Part shown: positions 1-6,944 of the stretch, piece after piece | Numbering within the stretch: position 1 is the first letter of the stretch | Layout: each line of letters starts with the position of its first letter | Source of the DNA: Dehalococcoidia bacterium | GTDB lineage: Bacteria > Chloroflexota > Dehalococcoidia > SZUA-161 > SpSt-899 | NCBI GenBank assembly: GCA_023271515.1 | Contig: JALPXQ010000016.1 | Location: forward strand, 1-19,246 | DNA: 19,246 bases | Direction of reading: 5' to 3' | The notes under the pieces: model-generated | What the model saw: the letters and a program-made list of their open reading frames with translations, nothing else | The model's database searches: none | What the model was told of the DNA's origin: nothing | Position numbers and translations under genes: made by a program

Positions 1-1
1 T

Positions 2-802
2 CCCCTGGCGGAGATCATCGGCGAGGTTCAGGGACTTATCCAGGGCGGGGTTAAGCAAGTTACCTTGCTGGGACAGAATGTCAATTCCTACGGGCACGAT
101 CTGCCGGGCAAACCGGATCTCGCCGATTTACTGCGAGAGCTAAACCAGATCGACGGCCTCGCTCGCATTCGCTTTCTTACCTCTCACCCAAAAGATATGG
201 ATCAGAAGCTTATTGAGGCGGTCGCCTCTCTGGATAAGGTATGCGAACACATCAGCCTCCCCGTCCAGTCGGGCGACAACGAGATTCTAAAGGCGATGCG
301 GCGAGGCTACACCATAGAGCAATACCGTGAATTAGTCTTCCGCATACGCTCTGCCATCCCCGACGTTGCCCTGAGTACGGATGTAATCGTGGGCTTCCCC
401 AACGAGGACCTGGAGCGATTTCGGCGAACCCTTGACCTGCTCCAGGAGCTCCGGTTCGATACCGTGCACGTCGCCGCGTACTCCCCGCGGTCGGCGACCA
501 TTGCCGCGCGAAAGCTTGAAGACAACGTAGAGCCTGCGGAGAAGAAGGGTCGATTATGTCAAGTTGAAGAGATCCAGGAACAAATCGCCGCCGAGAGAAA
601 CGCTCTCTTCCTGGGGCAGACGGTGGAGGTATTGGTAGAGGGACGGAAGGGCAGCAGGTGGCAAAGTCGCACCAGAACTGATAAACTAGTATTCTTCGAC
701 AGCCCTGCTGACTGTCTGGGGCAGTTGCTTCAAGTTGAGATCGAGCACGCCGGCCCCTGGTCACTCCAGGGGAAACCCCTCTTTCTGGAAAAGGAACAGT
801 AA
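2..802 (+). CDS. miaB: tRNA-2-methylthio-N6-dimethylallyladenosine synthase, C-terminal part
   Basis: This gene is partial: the reading frame is already open at base 2 and the N-terminal cluster-binding part lies outside the window. MiaB is a radical-SAM enzyme that adds a methylthio group to isopentenyl-adenosine 37 of tRNAs reading UNN codons. What is visible is the second half of the radical-SAM barrel, with the family motifs GQNVNSYG, TSHPKDM, PVQSGDNEILKAMRRGYT and DVIVGFP, followed by a C-terminal TRAM RNA-binding domain beginning around FLGQTVEVLVEG and containing RTRTDK. GQNVNSYG and SGDNEILKAMRRGYT favour MiaB over the related MtaB and RimO. The stop codon shares its last A with the nadB start (TAATG), so the two genes are probably co-transcribed and translationally coupled. 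Confidence 0.93.
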   Translation, partial: PLAEIIGEVQGLIQGGVKQVTLLGQNVNSYGHDLPGKPDLADLLRELNQIDGLARIRFLTSHPKDMDQKLIEAVASLDKVCEHISLPVQSGDNEILKAMRRGYTIEQYRELVFRIRSAIPDVALSTDVIVGFPNEDLERFRRTLDLLQELRFDTVHVAAYSPRSATIAARKLEDNVEPAEKKGRLCQVEEIQEQIAAERNALFLGQTVEVLVEGRKGSRWQSRTRTDKLVFFDSPADCLGQLLQVEIEHAGPWSLQGKPLFLEKEQ

Positions 803-2346
803 TGAGCAGCAGGGAATTCGACTTCATCATCATCGGGAGTGGGATCGCCGGCCTCTACACCGCTCTCTTAGCTTGTGATGTGGGGAATGTACTCGTTCTC
901 ACCAAGAGCAGCATCGATGAGTGCAACACCAGGTATGCCCAGGGGGGCATCGCGGCGGCCATCGGCGGCGATGATTCGCCTGAAGTACATTTCCAGGATA
1001 CCATCGCCGCCGGTGCAGGCTTATGTGATACGGAGGCAGTGCGCATTCTGGTGAATGAAGCCGGCGACCGGATCGCCGCCCTTATCGAGATCGGGGTTCC
1101 CTTCGATACCCAGGACGGTGTGGTAGCACTCGCCAGGGAAGCGGCTCACAGCAAGCCCCGAATACTGCATGCCGGCGGCGACGCCACCGGCGAACGAATA
1201 GAGGTCACACTCAGCCGGGCTGCTCGCGCGGCGCACAACATTACCATCATGGAACACTGCCTCGCTACCGAGATCATCGTTCGAGATGGCGTTGCCCGGG
1301 GGGTGATTGCCTTCGACTCGCAAGCAGGCTCAATGGAGGAATTTCGCGCTCCGAACATCATCCTCGCCACCGGCGGCGCCGGCCGACTCTTCAAACTGAC
1401 CACCAACCCCGACATCGCCACCGGCGATGGCATTGCCCTGGCCTACAGGGCCGGAGCCGAAATTACCGATATGGAGTTCTTTCAATTCCACCCCACAGCG
1501 CTTCGCCTGCCCGGCATCCCACCATTCCTTATCAGCGAGGCGGTCAGGGGCGAGGGAGGCATTCTCTGCAATGTAGAAGGCCATCGCTTCATGCCCGATT
1601 ACACGCCCGATGCAGATCTGGCCCCGCGCGATATCGTGGCTCGCAGCATAGTTGCCGAGATGAGAAAGACCGGAAGCGACCGGGTTTTTCTTAATGTTAC
1701 CCACTTACCACACCAAACAGTTACCACGCGCTTCCCTCACATCTATCGCTTCTGCCTGGACCATGGGCTGAATATTACCAAAGGGCTCATTCCGGTAGCG
1801 CCGGCAGCTCACTACATGATAGGCGGAGTCAAGACAAACACCTGGGGAGAGACCAATATCTGCGGCCTTTTCGCCTGTGGGGAGGTCGCCTGTACCGGGG
1901 TACACGGCGCAAATAGGCTGGCTTCAAACTCCTTGACGGAGGTGCTGGTCTTCAGCAAGAGAATTATAGAGAGGGCGATAGGGGGAGCAACGGCCAAATC
2001 GGCGGTGGAGGAAAGGCACTTTACTCTGAGAAAATACGATACCTCGCGGATTACCACCCCTCTCAGGTTGGCGATACTGCAGTCCCTTCTCTGGGACAAT
2101 GCAGGGATTATCCGCAGCAAGGAGAAACTTGAGGAAGCCGCCCTTGTCCTGGCGGCCTGGTATGATACATTGCAAACACCAACCGACCGCCCATACTACG
2201 AACTCTGCAACATGGTCCTCGTCGGGCGTCTCCTCATCGAAGCGGCCCTGATCAGGGAGGAGAGTCGCGGTGTTCACTTCCGCAGCGATTTCCCTGAGCC
2301 ATCCCCACAGTGGGAAAAGCACATCATATTCCGCAATACACCTTGA
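802..2346 (+). CDS. nadB: L-aspartate oxidase NadB
   Basis: NadB oxidises L-aspartate to iminoaspartate with FAD, the first step of de novo NAD synthesis; quinolinate synthase NadA then acts on the product. The 514-residue protein is of usual length for the family. It shows the N-terminal dinucleotide-binding motif GSGIAG (residues 12-17), the NTRYAQGGIAAAIG segment, the EFFQFHPTAL active-site segment shared with the fumarate reductase/succinate dehydrogenase flavoprotein family, a capping domain, and the C-terminal GVHGANRLASNSLTE motif. NADB rather than a succinate dehydrogenase flavoprotein is supported by the length, the RYAQGGIAA motif and a nadC gene 3 kb downstream. No nadA is visible in this window. 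The start overlaps the miaB stop by one base. The stop codon lies within the -35 region of the next promoter. Confidence 0.95.
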   Translation: MSSREFDFIIIGSGIAGLYTALLACDVGNVLVLTKSSIDECNTRYAQGGIAAAIGGDDSPEVHFQDTIAAGAGLCDTEAVRILVNEAGDRIAALIEIGVPFDTQDGVVALAREAAHSKPRILHAGGDATGERIEVTLSRAARAAHNITIMEHCLATEIIVRDGVARGVIAFDSQAGSMEEFRAPNIILATGGAGRLFKLTTNPDIATGDGIALAYRAGAEITDMEFFQFHPTALRLPGIPPFLISEAVRGEGGILCNVEGHRFMPDYTPDADLAPRDIVARSIVAEMRKTGSDRVFLNVTHLPHQTVTTRFPHIYRFCLDHGLNITKGLIPVAPAAHYMIGGVKTNTWGETNICGLFACGEVACTGVHGANRLASNSLTEVLVFSKRIIERAIGGATAKSAVEERHFTLRKYDTSRITTPLRLAILQSLLWDNAGIIRSKEKLEEAALVLAAWYDTLQTPTDRPYYELCNMVLVGRLLIEAALIREESRGVHFRSDFPEPSPQWEKHIIFRNTP

Positions 2347-2370
2347 CCAGGAAACTCATAGGTGTATAAT
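2343..2370 (+). promoter_or_regulatory. Sigma70-type promoter for the lsrF-like cassette
   Basis: TTGACC at 2343-2348 and TATAAT at 2365-2370 are separated by 16 bases, which is close to the housekeeping sigma consensus. The -35 element overlaps the nadB stop codon (2344-2346). Transcription would start near 2377 and produce a leader of about 195 nt before the first start codon at 2572. This gives the downstream three-gene cassette (and perhaps nadC) a promoter of its own, separate from miaB-nadB read-through. Confidence 0.7.
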
Positions 2371-2376
2371 AGTTAA

Positions 2377-2571
2377 GTCGTAAGTACTGAGGTTGTCAGG
2401 CCTGCCCCCGGCCGCAGGCCCAGGGGTTCACGGTTGTTCGCCCAACCGTTCCATCTTGATCGGTCTAACCCTTCAGGGTGATCCCTCAGGGGAACCCTTG
2501 AACCCTGAACCCCGGGACTTTGAACCTGAGCATTTAGGTAAAGTCTATGATTTAAAAAGGGAGGGAATTAC
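2377..2571 (+). promoter_or_regulatory. Highly structured 5' leader of the lsrF-like cassette
   Basis: This spacer holds no convincing gene, but it contains several perfect inverted repeats in the transcribed strand. Hairpin 1 pairs GGCCTGC (2399-2405) with GCAGGCC (2414-2420). Hairpin 2 pairs ACGGTTG (2430-2436) with CAACCGT (2443-2449). Hairpin 3 pairs TTCAGGGT (2472-2479) with ACCCTGAA (2502-2509). A long-range stem GGGGTTCA (2423-2430) with TGAACCCC (2506-2513) could enclose hairpins 2 and 3, extended by CCC/GGG across one bulged A. Some of these share bases, so they are alternative folds. GAACCC occurs three times (2492, 2500, 2507). An AT-rich stretch and a strong ribosome-binding site (AGGGAGGG, about 2558-2565) precede the start codon. 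It resembles a cis-regulatory RNA, but I recognise no known riboswitch class. Confidence 0.55.
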
Positions 2572-3363
2572 ATGGATTGGGGAATGGAAAACCGTCTGGC
2601 CCAACTCATCCAATCCGATGGCCATTGTCTGTTTCTGCCGATAGACCACGGATACTTTCAGGGGCCCACCAGAAAGCTGGAGAAACCCGGCGAAACCATC
2701 GCGCCCCTCTTGCCCTACTGCGATGCCGTCTTCGTCACCCGGGGAGTATTGCGCTCGTCGATCAACCCGGCAAACACTAAACCGATCATCCTGCGGGTCT
2801 CCGGTGGCACCAGCGTGGTGGGCAATGACCTCTCCGACGAGGGAATCACGACCTCGATGGAAGAGGCCATCCGACTGAATGTGGCAGCGGTGGGCATCTC
2901 GATATTTGTGGGAAGCGCTTACGAAAAGCAGTCGCTCCTCAATCTTGCTAGGCTGGTAGACGAGGGCGAAAAATATGGCATCCCGGTGATGGCAGTCACT
3001 GCGGTAGGGAAGGAGTTGGAGAAACGAGATGCCCGCTATCTTGCCCTCAGTTCCCGAATTGCTGCCGAGCTTGGCGCCCGGCTGGTCAAGACCTACTGGT
3101 GCCAGGATTTTGATAAAGTCACCAACGGCTGCCCCGTTCCGGTGGTGATGGCCGGCGGGCCCAGGGTGGATACCGAGCGAGAGGTGTTTGCTTTTGTTCA
3201 CGATGGTATGCAGAAGGGCGCCATTGGCGTGAACCTGGGGAGGAATATCTGGCAGCATGAGAATCCGGTGGCCATGATCAGGGCCCTGCGTGCTATCATC
3301 CACGATGGCGCCGGCGTTGACGAGGCGCAGGAAGTTTTCACCGAGGTGAGAAGCGGGGAATGA
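2572..3363 (+). CDS. LsrF-like class I aldolase/thiolase (DhnA/DeoC superfamily)
   Basis: The protein is a 263-residue TIM-barrel enzyme forming a lysine Schiff base. It closely resembles E. coli LsrF, the 3-hydroxy-5-phosphonooxypentane-2,4-dione thiolase of autoinducer-2 breakdown: shared segments are DWGM (residues 2-5), IDHGYFQGP (24-32), TRGVLRS (56-62), the Schiff-base lysine in LVKTY (Lys173), AGG (194-196) and the phosphate-binding GRNIWQ (223-228). LsrF itself is longer at the N-terminus by roughly 30 residues; here an in-frame stop at 2548-2550 and the strong ribosome-binding site fix the start at MDWGM, so this is a naturally shorter form. No other lsr gene (kinase LsrK, LsrG, transporter, regulator) is present, so the AI-2 role should not be assumed. 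Relatives in the superfamily include class I fructose-bisphosphate aldolases and the archaeal ADH synthase. The true substrate is unknown. Confidence 0.8.
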   Translation: MDWGMENRLAQLIQSDGHCLFLPIDHGYFQGPTRKLEKPGETIAPLLPYCDAVFVTRGVLRSSINPANTKPIILRVSGGTSVVGNDLSDEGITTSMEEAIRLNVAAVGISIFVGSAYEKQSLLNLARLVDEGEKYGIPVMAVTAVGKELEKRDARYLALSSRIAAELGARLVKTYWCQDFDKVTNGCPVPVVMAGGPRVDTEREVFAFVHDGMQKGAIGVNLGRNIWQHENPVAMIRALRAIIHDGAGVDEAQEVFTEVRSGE

Positions 3364-3387
3364 GATCCATATAGAAGGGGGGATTAC

Positions 3388-4179
3388 ATGGAGAAAGTGA
3401 TGAATACCAGTCAAGATATGCATGAACATTTTTCGAAGGTAGCCGCGGCATATAACGATATAAGGACCACCGATGTGGAGCCAATTCTGTCAATCAAGGA
3501 TACGTTGAATGGCTTGCCCAGGATAAACGCCGCGGATATCGGCTGTGGCGCCGGAAGATACTGTCTGAAACTGTTTCAGTACCTGGATAACCTTCATTTG
3601 ACATGCATCGACTTTAATGAAGCGATGCTGGAGGTGACATCCGGTTGTTTACAGGCGGCAGGAATTACAAATTTCAGGACGATAAAGTCGCTCGCGGAGA
3701 GCGTTCCCCTGGCGGACAACTCTATGGACTGTATCTTTTCCTTCAATGCTATCCATCATTTCGACTTTGTAAGGTTCATGGAGAAGATGAGCCGGGTTTT
3801 GAAGTCCGGGGGAAGAATCTTCATCTACACTCGTCTGAGAAGCCAGAACGCAAGGAACATCTGGGGCAGGCATTTCCCCCTTTTTCTGGAGAAGGAGAAT
3901 CGTCTCTACGAGCTGCACGAGATAGAAGAGATGCTAAAGCTGATACCCCCCCTGGTGATGGAATCGGTCAAGAGATTCCGATATTGGCGAAATTCCACGT
4001 TGAGCCGGCTTGTCAACCAGGCTAGAAACGGCCATTACTCCACCTTCTCGCTGTATCGAAGGGACGAATTTGAGGCTGCGCTGCAGGCATTTTGCGACAA
4101 CATCATCGATAACTTCAGCTCCTCCGAGAAGGTGGGATGGTTTGATGAGAACGTCCTGCTGGTGGTCAGGAAGACGTGA
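3388..4179 (+). CDS. Class I SAM-dependent methyltransferase, substrate unknown
   Basis: This is a 263-residue Rossmann-fold methyltransferase of the UbiE/Methyltransf_11 type. SAM-binding motif I reads ADIGCGAG (residues 49-56), with an acidic residue at the end of strand 2 (Asp75 in LTCIDFNEAML) and a motif IV-like SFNAIHHF (118-125) followed by FMEKMSRVLKSGGRIFIYT. The C-terminal 110 residues, rich in aromatic and basic residues, probably form the acceptor-binding cap and match no family I recognise. The start has a strong ribosome-binding site (AAGGGGGG, about 3374-3381). Base composition is slightly poorer in GC than neighbouring genes (about 50-53 percent in the rows I counted, against about 60 percent in a row of nadC), which may hint at separate acquisition. 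It lies 24 nt after the LsrF-like gene and 18 nt before the dehydrogenase gene, so the three are probably one operon. Confidence 0.85.
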   Translation: MEKVMNTSQDMHEHFSKVAAAYNDIRTTDVEPILSIKDTLNGLPRINAADIGCGAGRYCLKLFQYLDNLHLTCIDFNEAMLEVTSGCLQAAGITNFRTIKSLAESVPLADNSMDCIFSFNAIHHFDFVRFMEKMSRVLKSGGRIFIYTRLRSQNARNIWGRHFPLFLEKENRLYELHEIEEMLKLIPPLVMESVKRFRYWRNSTLSRLVNQARNGHYSTFSLYRRDEFEAALQAFCDNIIDNFSSSEKVGWFDENVLLVVRKT

Positions 4180-4197
4180 GGGCTGAGGGCAAATGAG

Positions 4198-5223
4198 ATG
4201 CGAGTTGCGACGTACTACAACAATAATGATGTCCGGCTAGAGGAGATGCCGGTTCCAAGAATCGGCCGGGGCGAGCTCCGGGTGAAGGTGATCGCCAGCG
4301 GCATCTGCGGCAGCGACGTGCTGGAGTGGTATCGTAGCAAGAAGGCACCGCTGGTGCTGGGGCATGAGATCACCGGGGAGATCGTCGAAATCGGCGAGGG
4401 TGTGGAGAAATACAAACCAGGCGATCGCGTCTTCGTCTCCCACCATGTCCCCTGCAATACCTGTCGCTACTGCCTCAGCGGTAATCACACCGTCTGCGAC
4501 ACGCTGCGCAGCGCGAACTTCGATCCGGGGGGGTTCGCCGAATACATCCGTGTGCCACAAATCAACGTAGATCGGGGTACCTTCCTGCTGCCCGATGGTA
4601 TCACCTTCGCGGAGGGGGTATTCATCGAGCCGCTTGCCTGCGTGGTGCGAGGACAGCAAAAGGCTCGGCTGAAGGCGGGGCAGAGTGTGCTGGTTATCGG
4701 CAGCGGCATCTCCGGGATCTTGCACATACAGCTTGCTCGAACAACGATGGTGGGGCGGGTGATTGCGACGGATATCAGCGATTATCGACTTGAAGCAGTT
4801 GAACGATTCGGGGCGGATGTCACAATCCACGCTGAGGAGGATCTTCCCGCCCGCTTGCGCCAGATGAATGATGGCTATCTCGCCGACCTGGTGATCGTGT
4901 GCACTGGAGCTGCTCAGGCTATCTCGCAGGCGATGCAATGCGTGGAACGCGGGGGCACCATCTTGTTCTTTGCCCCTCCCGTCCCCGGTACCACCTTTCC
5001 CCTGCAGCTCTATGATTTCTGGCACGACGGGATAACGCTGACCAATACCTATGCCGGAAGCCCCGATGATATCGCCACCGCAATAGAGCTGATCCGTGAT
5101 AAAAGCATTAACGTGCGGGATATGATCACCCATCGCCTGGGCCTGGCCGAGACCGGCCTCGGATTTCAACTGGTTGCCCGCGCACAGAATTCTCTCAAGG
5201 TGATTATCGAGCCGCAGAGGTAG
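4198..5223 (+). CDS. Zinc-dependent medium-chain alcohol/polyol dehydrogenase
   Basis: This 341-residue MDR-family enzyme resembles L-threonine 3-dehydrogenase and sorbitol dehydrogenase. Catalytic-zinc ligands are visible as Cys37 (GICGSD) and His56-Glu57 (GHE). The structural-zinc lobe has Cys86, Cys89, Cys92 and Cys100. The nucleotide-binding motif is VIGSGISG (residues 167-173), and Asp192 at the end of the second strand predicts preference for NAD over NADP. Glu144 in IEPLAC is typical of the polyol-dehydrogenase branch. It probably oxidises a secondary alcohol, but the substrate cannot be read from the sequence. It is the third gene of the cassette with the LsrF-like enzyme and the methyltransferase, and nadC starts only 9 nt after its stop. 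A GAGGGC ribosome-binding site precedes the ATG. Confidence 0.88.
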   Translation: MRVATYYNNNDVRLEEMPVPRIGRGELRVKVIASGICGSDVLEWYRSKKAPLVLGHEITGEIVEIGEGVEKYKPGDRVFVSHHVPCNTCRYCLSGNHTVCDTLRSANFDPGGFAEYIRVPQINVDRGTFLLPDGITFAEGVFIEPLACVVRGQQKARLKAGQSVLVIGSGISGILHIQLARTTMVGRVIATDISDYRLEAVERFGADVTIHAEEDLPARLRQMNDGYLADLVIVCTGAAQAISQAMQCVERGGTILFFAPPVPGTTFPLQLYDFWHDGITLTNTYAGSPDDIATAIELIRDKSINVRDMITHRLGLAETGLGFQLVARAQNSLKVIIEPQR

Positions 5224-5232
5224 CACTTAGAA

Positions 5233-6072
5233 ATGGAAAGCCAGATTAGAGCTATAGTTGATCATGCCATCAAGGAGGACCTCGGCCAGGGAGACGTCAC
5301 CACCGACGCCCTGATTCCCACTGCCCTGGAGGTCAGGGCGTCGATCCTGGTCAAGGCAAGCGGGGTGCTGGCGGGAATCGAAGTGGCGGAGATAGTCTTC
5401 CAGCAGGTTGACCCCTCGCTCATCTTCGAAAGAGTGGTTCAGGATGGCACCGGAATGCAAGCCGGAAGTATCGTTGGCGTAGTCACCGGGAAAGCAGCCG
5501 GCATCCTCAAAGCGGAGAGAGTGGCGTTGAACTTTTTGCAGCACCTGAGCGGCATCGCTACCGAGACCGCCAAATACGTCGCCGCTGTCGCTGGAACCAG
5601 AGCCCGGATACTCGATACCCGCAAGACCACCCCCGGCCTGAGGCTGCTGGAGAAATATGCCGTACGTACCGGAGGGGGACAGAATCACCGGCAGAACCTT
5701 GGCGACGGGGTGCTCATCAAGGATAACCACCTTACCGCGCTGCGCGCCGGCGGGGTGGGGTTGGGGGAGGGGGTGAAAAGGGCTCGCGCCAACGTTCCCC
5801 CTCATTTGAAGATTGAGGTCGAGGTTGACACCGTGGAGCAAGCCCAGATAGCGCTGGATGCCGGAGCGGATATCCTCTTACTGGACAATATGCGGACAAC
5901 GGATATGCGCCGCGTGGTAGAATTAGTGGAGGGGCGCGCCCTTACCGAGGCCTCCGGCGGCATCACCCTGGATAATGTCCGTGCCGTCGCTGAGACCGGG
6001 GTGGACTTCATTTCCATCGGTGCCCTGACCCATTCCGTTAAGGCTCTGGACATCAGCCTTGAATTTAACTAA
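5233..6072 (+). CDS. nadC: Nicotinate-nucleotide diphosphorylase (carboxylating), quinolinate phosphoribosyltransferase
   Basis: NadC converts quinolinate and PRPP to nicotinate mononucleotide, CO2 and pyrophosphate, the step where de novo NAD synthesis joins the common pathway. The 279-residue length is normal. Visible motifs are EDLGQGDVTTD near the N-terminus, LNFLQHLSGIAT (residues 99-110), the PRPP/quinolinate-binding DTRKTTPGLRLLEKYAVRTGG (about 128-148), NHRQNL (151-156), IKDNH (162-166), EVEVDT (195-200), LLLDNM (about 215-220) and the C-terminal ASGGI and ISIGALTHS phosphate-binding segments. The nearest ribosome-binding sequence (AGAGG) lies inside the end of the dehydrogenase gene, so translation is probably coupled. 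Together with nadB it supplies two of the three de novo NAD steps. Confidence 0.96.
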   Translation: MESQIRAIVDHAIKEDLGQGDVTTDALIPTALEVRASILVKASGVLAGIEVAEIVFQQVDPSLIFERVVQDGTGMQAGSIVGVVTGKAAGILKAERVALNFLQHLSGIATETAKYVAAVAGTRARILDTRKTTPGLRLLEKYAVRTGGGQNHRQNLGDGVLIKDNHLTALRAGGVGLGEGVKRARANVPPHLKIEVEVDTVEQAQIALDAGADILLLDNMRTTDMRRVVELVEGRALTEASGGITLDNVRAVAETGVDFISIGALTHSVKALDISLEFN

Positions 6073-6112
6073 AGAGGACGTACCGGGGCAACTTAAAACT
6101 TAAAACTTTCCC

Positions 6113-6197
6113 GGGGAAGTGTCGGAATTGGCAGACGAGCATGATTTAGGATCATGTGCCGCAAGGCATGGGGGTTCGAGTCCCCCCTTCCCCACCA
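6113..6197 (+). tRNA. tRNA-Leu (anticodon UAG)
   Basis: The 85-nt gene folds completely by eye. The acceptor stem is GGGGAAG with CTTCCCC. The D arm contains the GG...GGCAGAC pattern seen in leucine tRNAs. The anticodon stem is CATGA/TCATG around loop TTTAGGA, so the anticodon is TAG at 6147-6149, reading CUA and, by wobble, other CUN codons. A long class II variable arm (TGCC-GCAA-GGCA) is present. The T arm is GGGGG-TTCGAGT-CCCCC. The discriminator base is A and the 3' CCA is encoded. It starts 40 nt after nadC and ends 8 nt before the stop of the convergent VLRF1 gene. A repeated ACTTAAA stretch lies just upstream, but I cannot define a promoter. Confidence 0.97.
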
Positions 6198-6205
6198 CTT
6201 CATCT

Positions 6206-6940
6206 TCACATCTCAATCCATTCAATCAATTCACTGGACCAAGCTTCGCCTATGGCTGCTTCCAGTGCTCTCTGCCCAGGCTTTCTCACGTTCAACAGCG
6301 TTTCCAGAGTCCGATCTTCGAGAGCGTGCAGAAATCGGCACTGCTTGCGAAATGAAAGCAGGGTGTTACGTTCACCGCCGTAGATAACGTAATCCAATCG
6401 CTCCAGGTGAGGCTCCAGCCGCTCTCTCACATGTCCGCAAACCCGACTGAAGAAGAGCTCTATCTGCTTCTCCCGGTGTCTCTTAAATCGCCCCTGGGAA
6501 GACCCTCCCTTCTTGTGGCGCGAGTGTATGAGCCCTGTCCCAACCTTGCTGGATACCAGCTCCTCGCCTTGAAATAGCCCGATGCCGTAGCTGCCCAGGC
6601 GTACCAATATCAAGGCAATCGTGAATTCTCGCTGCAGCAGTGAACGCAGGGGACCTACATCGAAGCCAGTGGAGACTGGTCTTTGCATAACCGGAAATGG
6701 CGGCAGCACCAGGCACCTGTGCTGCTCGCCCCGGAAAACCACTGTCCCTGTTTTGGAATTGGTAACCAATTTGACCAGATCGGATGGCAACGGTGATATA
6801 CTTAGTGCTTCCTCGATCTCACCCACCGGTGAGCGGGGGGATAGGTAGAGGGATACCCCTGAGCCGGCAGCAGTTTCCAGCTCATTGAGGAAGCGGAGCA
6901 TTCCCGCCCTGCTAAGCCGGCGACGATTCGATACTAGCAT
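6206..6940 (-). CDS. Vms1-like release factor / peptidyl-tRNA hydrolase (VLRF1 family, acVLRF1 type)
   Basis: The 244-residue protein carries the eRF1-like catalytic segment of the VLRF1 family: GLIHSRHKKGG followed by SSQGRFKRHREKQ, with Gln149 in the position expected for the catalytic glutamine (GGQ-like in eRF1). Downstream is a DYVIYGGERNTL strand resembling the family. Eukaryotic Vms1/ANKZF1 cleaves stalled nascent chains from tRNA on 60S subunits in ribosome quality control; bacterial relatives are described from Actinobacteria and Chloroflexi, and I infer the same kind of activity here. The N-terminal about 130 residues are less conserved. It follows the GNAT gene by 4 nt on the same strand. 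Either the ATG at 6940 (coupled to the GNAT stop) or the ATG at 6901 (residue 14, preceded by AGGGCGGG) could be the start. Confidence 0.75.
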   Translation of the reverse strand: MLVSNRRRLSRAGMLRFLNELETAAGSGVSLYLSPRSPVGEIEEALSISPLPSDLVKLVTNSKTGTVVFRGEQHRCLVLPPFPVMQRPVSTGFDVGPLRSLLQREFTIALILVRLGSYGIGLFQGEELVSSKVGTGLIHSRHKKGGSSQGRFKRHREKQIELFFSRVCGHVRERLEPHLERLDYVIYGGERNTLLSFRKQCRFLHALEDRTLETLLNVRKPGQRALEAAIGEAWSSELIEWIEM

Positions 6941-6944
6941 AGGA

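Noticed and set aside
2393..2644. An 83-codon open frame across the structured leader
   Set aside because: It has no ribosome-binding site, overlaps the aldolase gene start in another frame, and its composition follows the GC-rich inverted repeats of the leader; it looks non-coding.
2545..3429. A 294-codon antisense frame opposite the LsrF-like gene
   Set aside because: The sense frame matches LsrF along its whole length; the antisense one is rich in His/Gly/Pro without any domain.
4237..5226. A 329-codon antisense frame opposite the MDR dehydrogenase
   Set aside because: The forward frame has complete zinc-binding and nucleotide-binding motifs; the antisense protein has none and no ribosome-binding site.
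6113..6197. tRNA-Leu as an integration site of a mobile element
   Set aside because: No integrase lies next to it, no repeat of its 3' end was seen in the window, and flanking genes look like housekeeping genes. The Xer gene 10 kb away has the housekeeping type.
6119..6387. Three overlapping short + strand frames starting in the tRNA
   Set aside because: They begin inside the tRNA-Leu sequence and run over the VLRF1 gene in antisense; there is no independent support.
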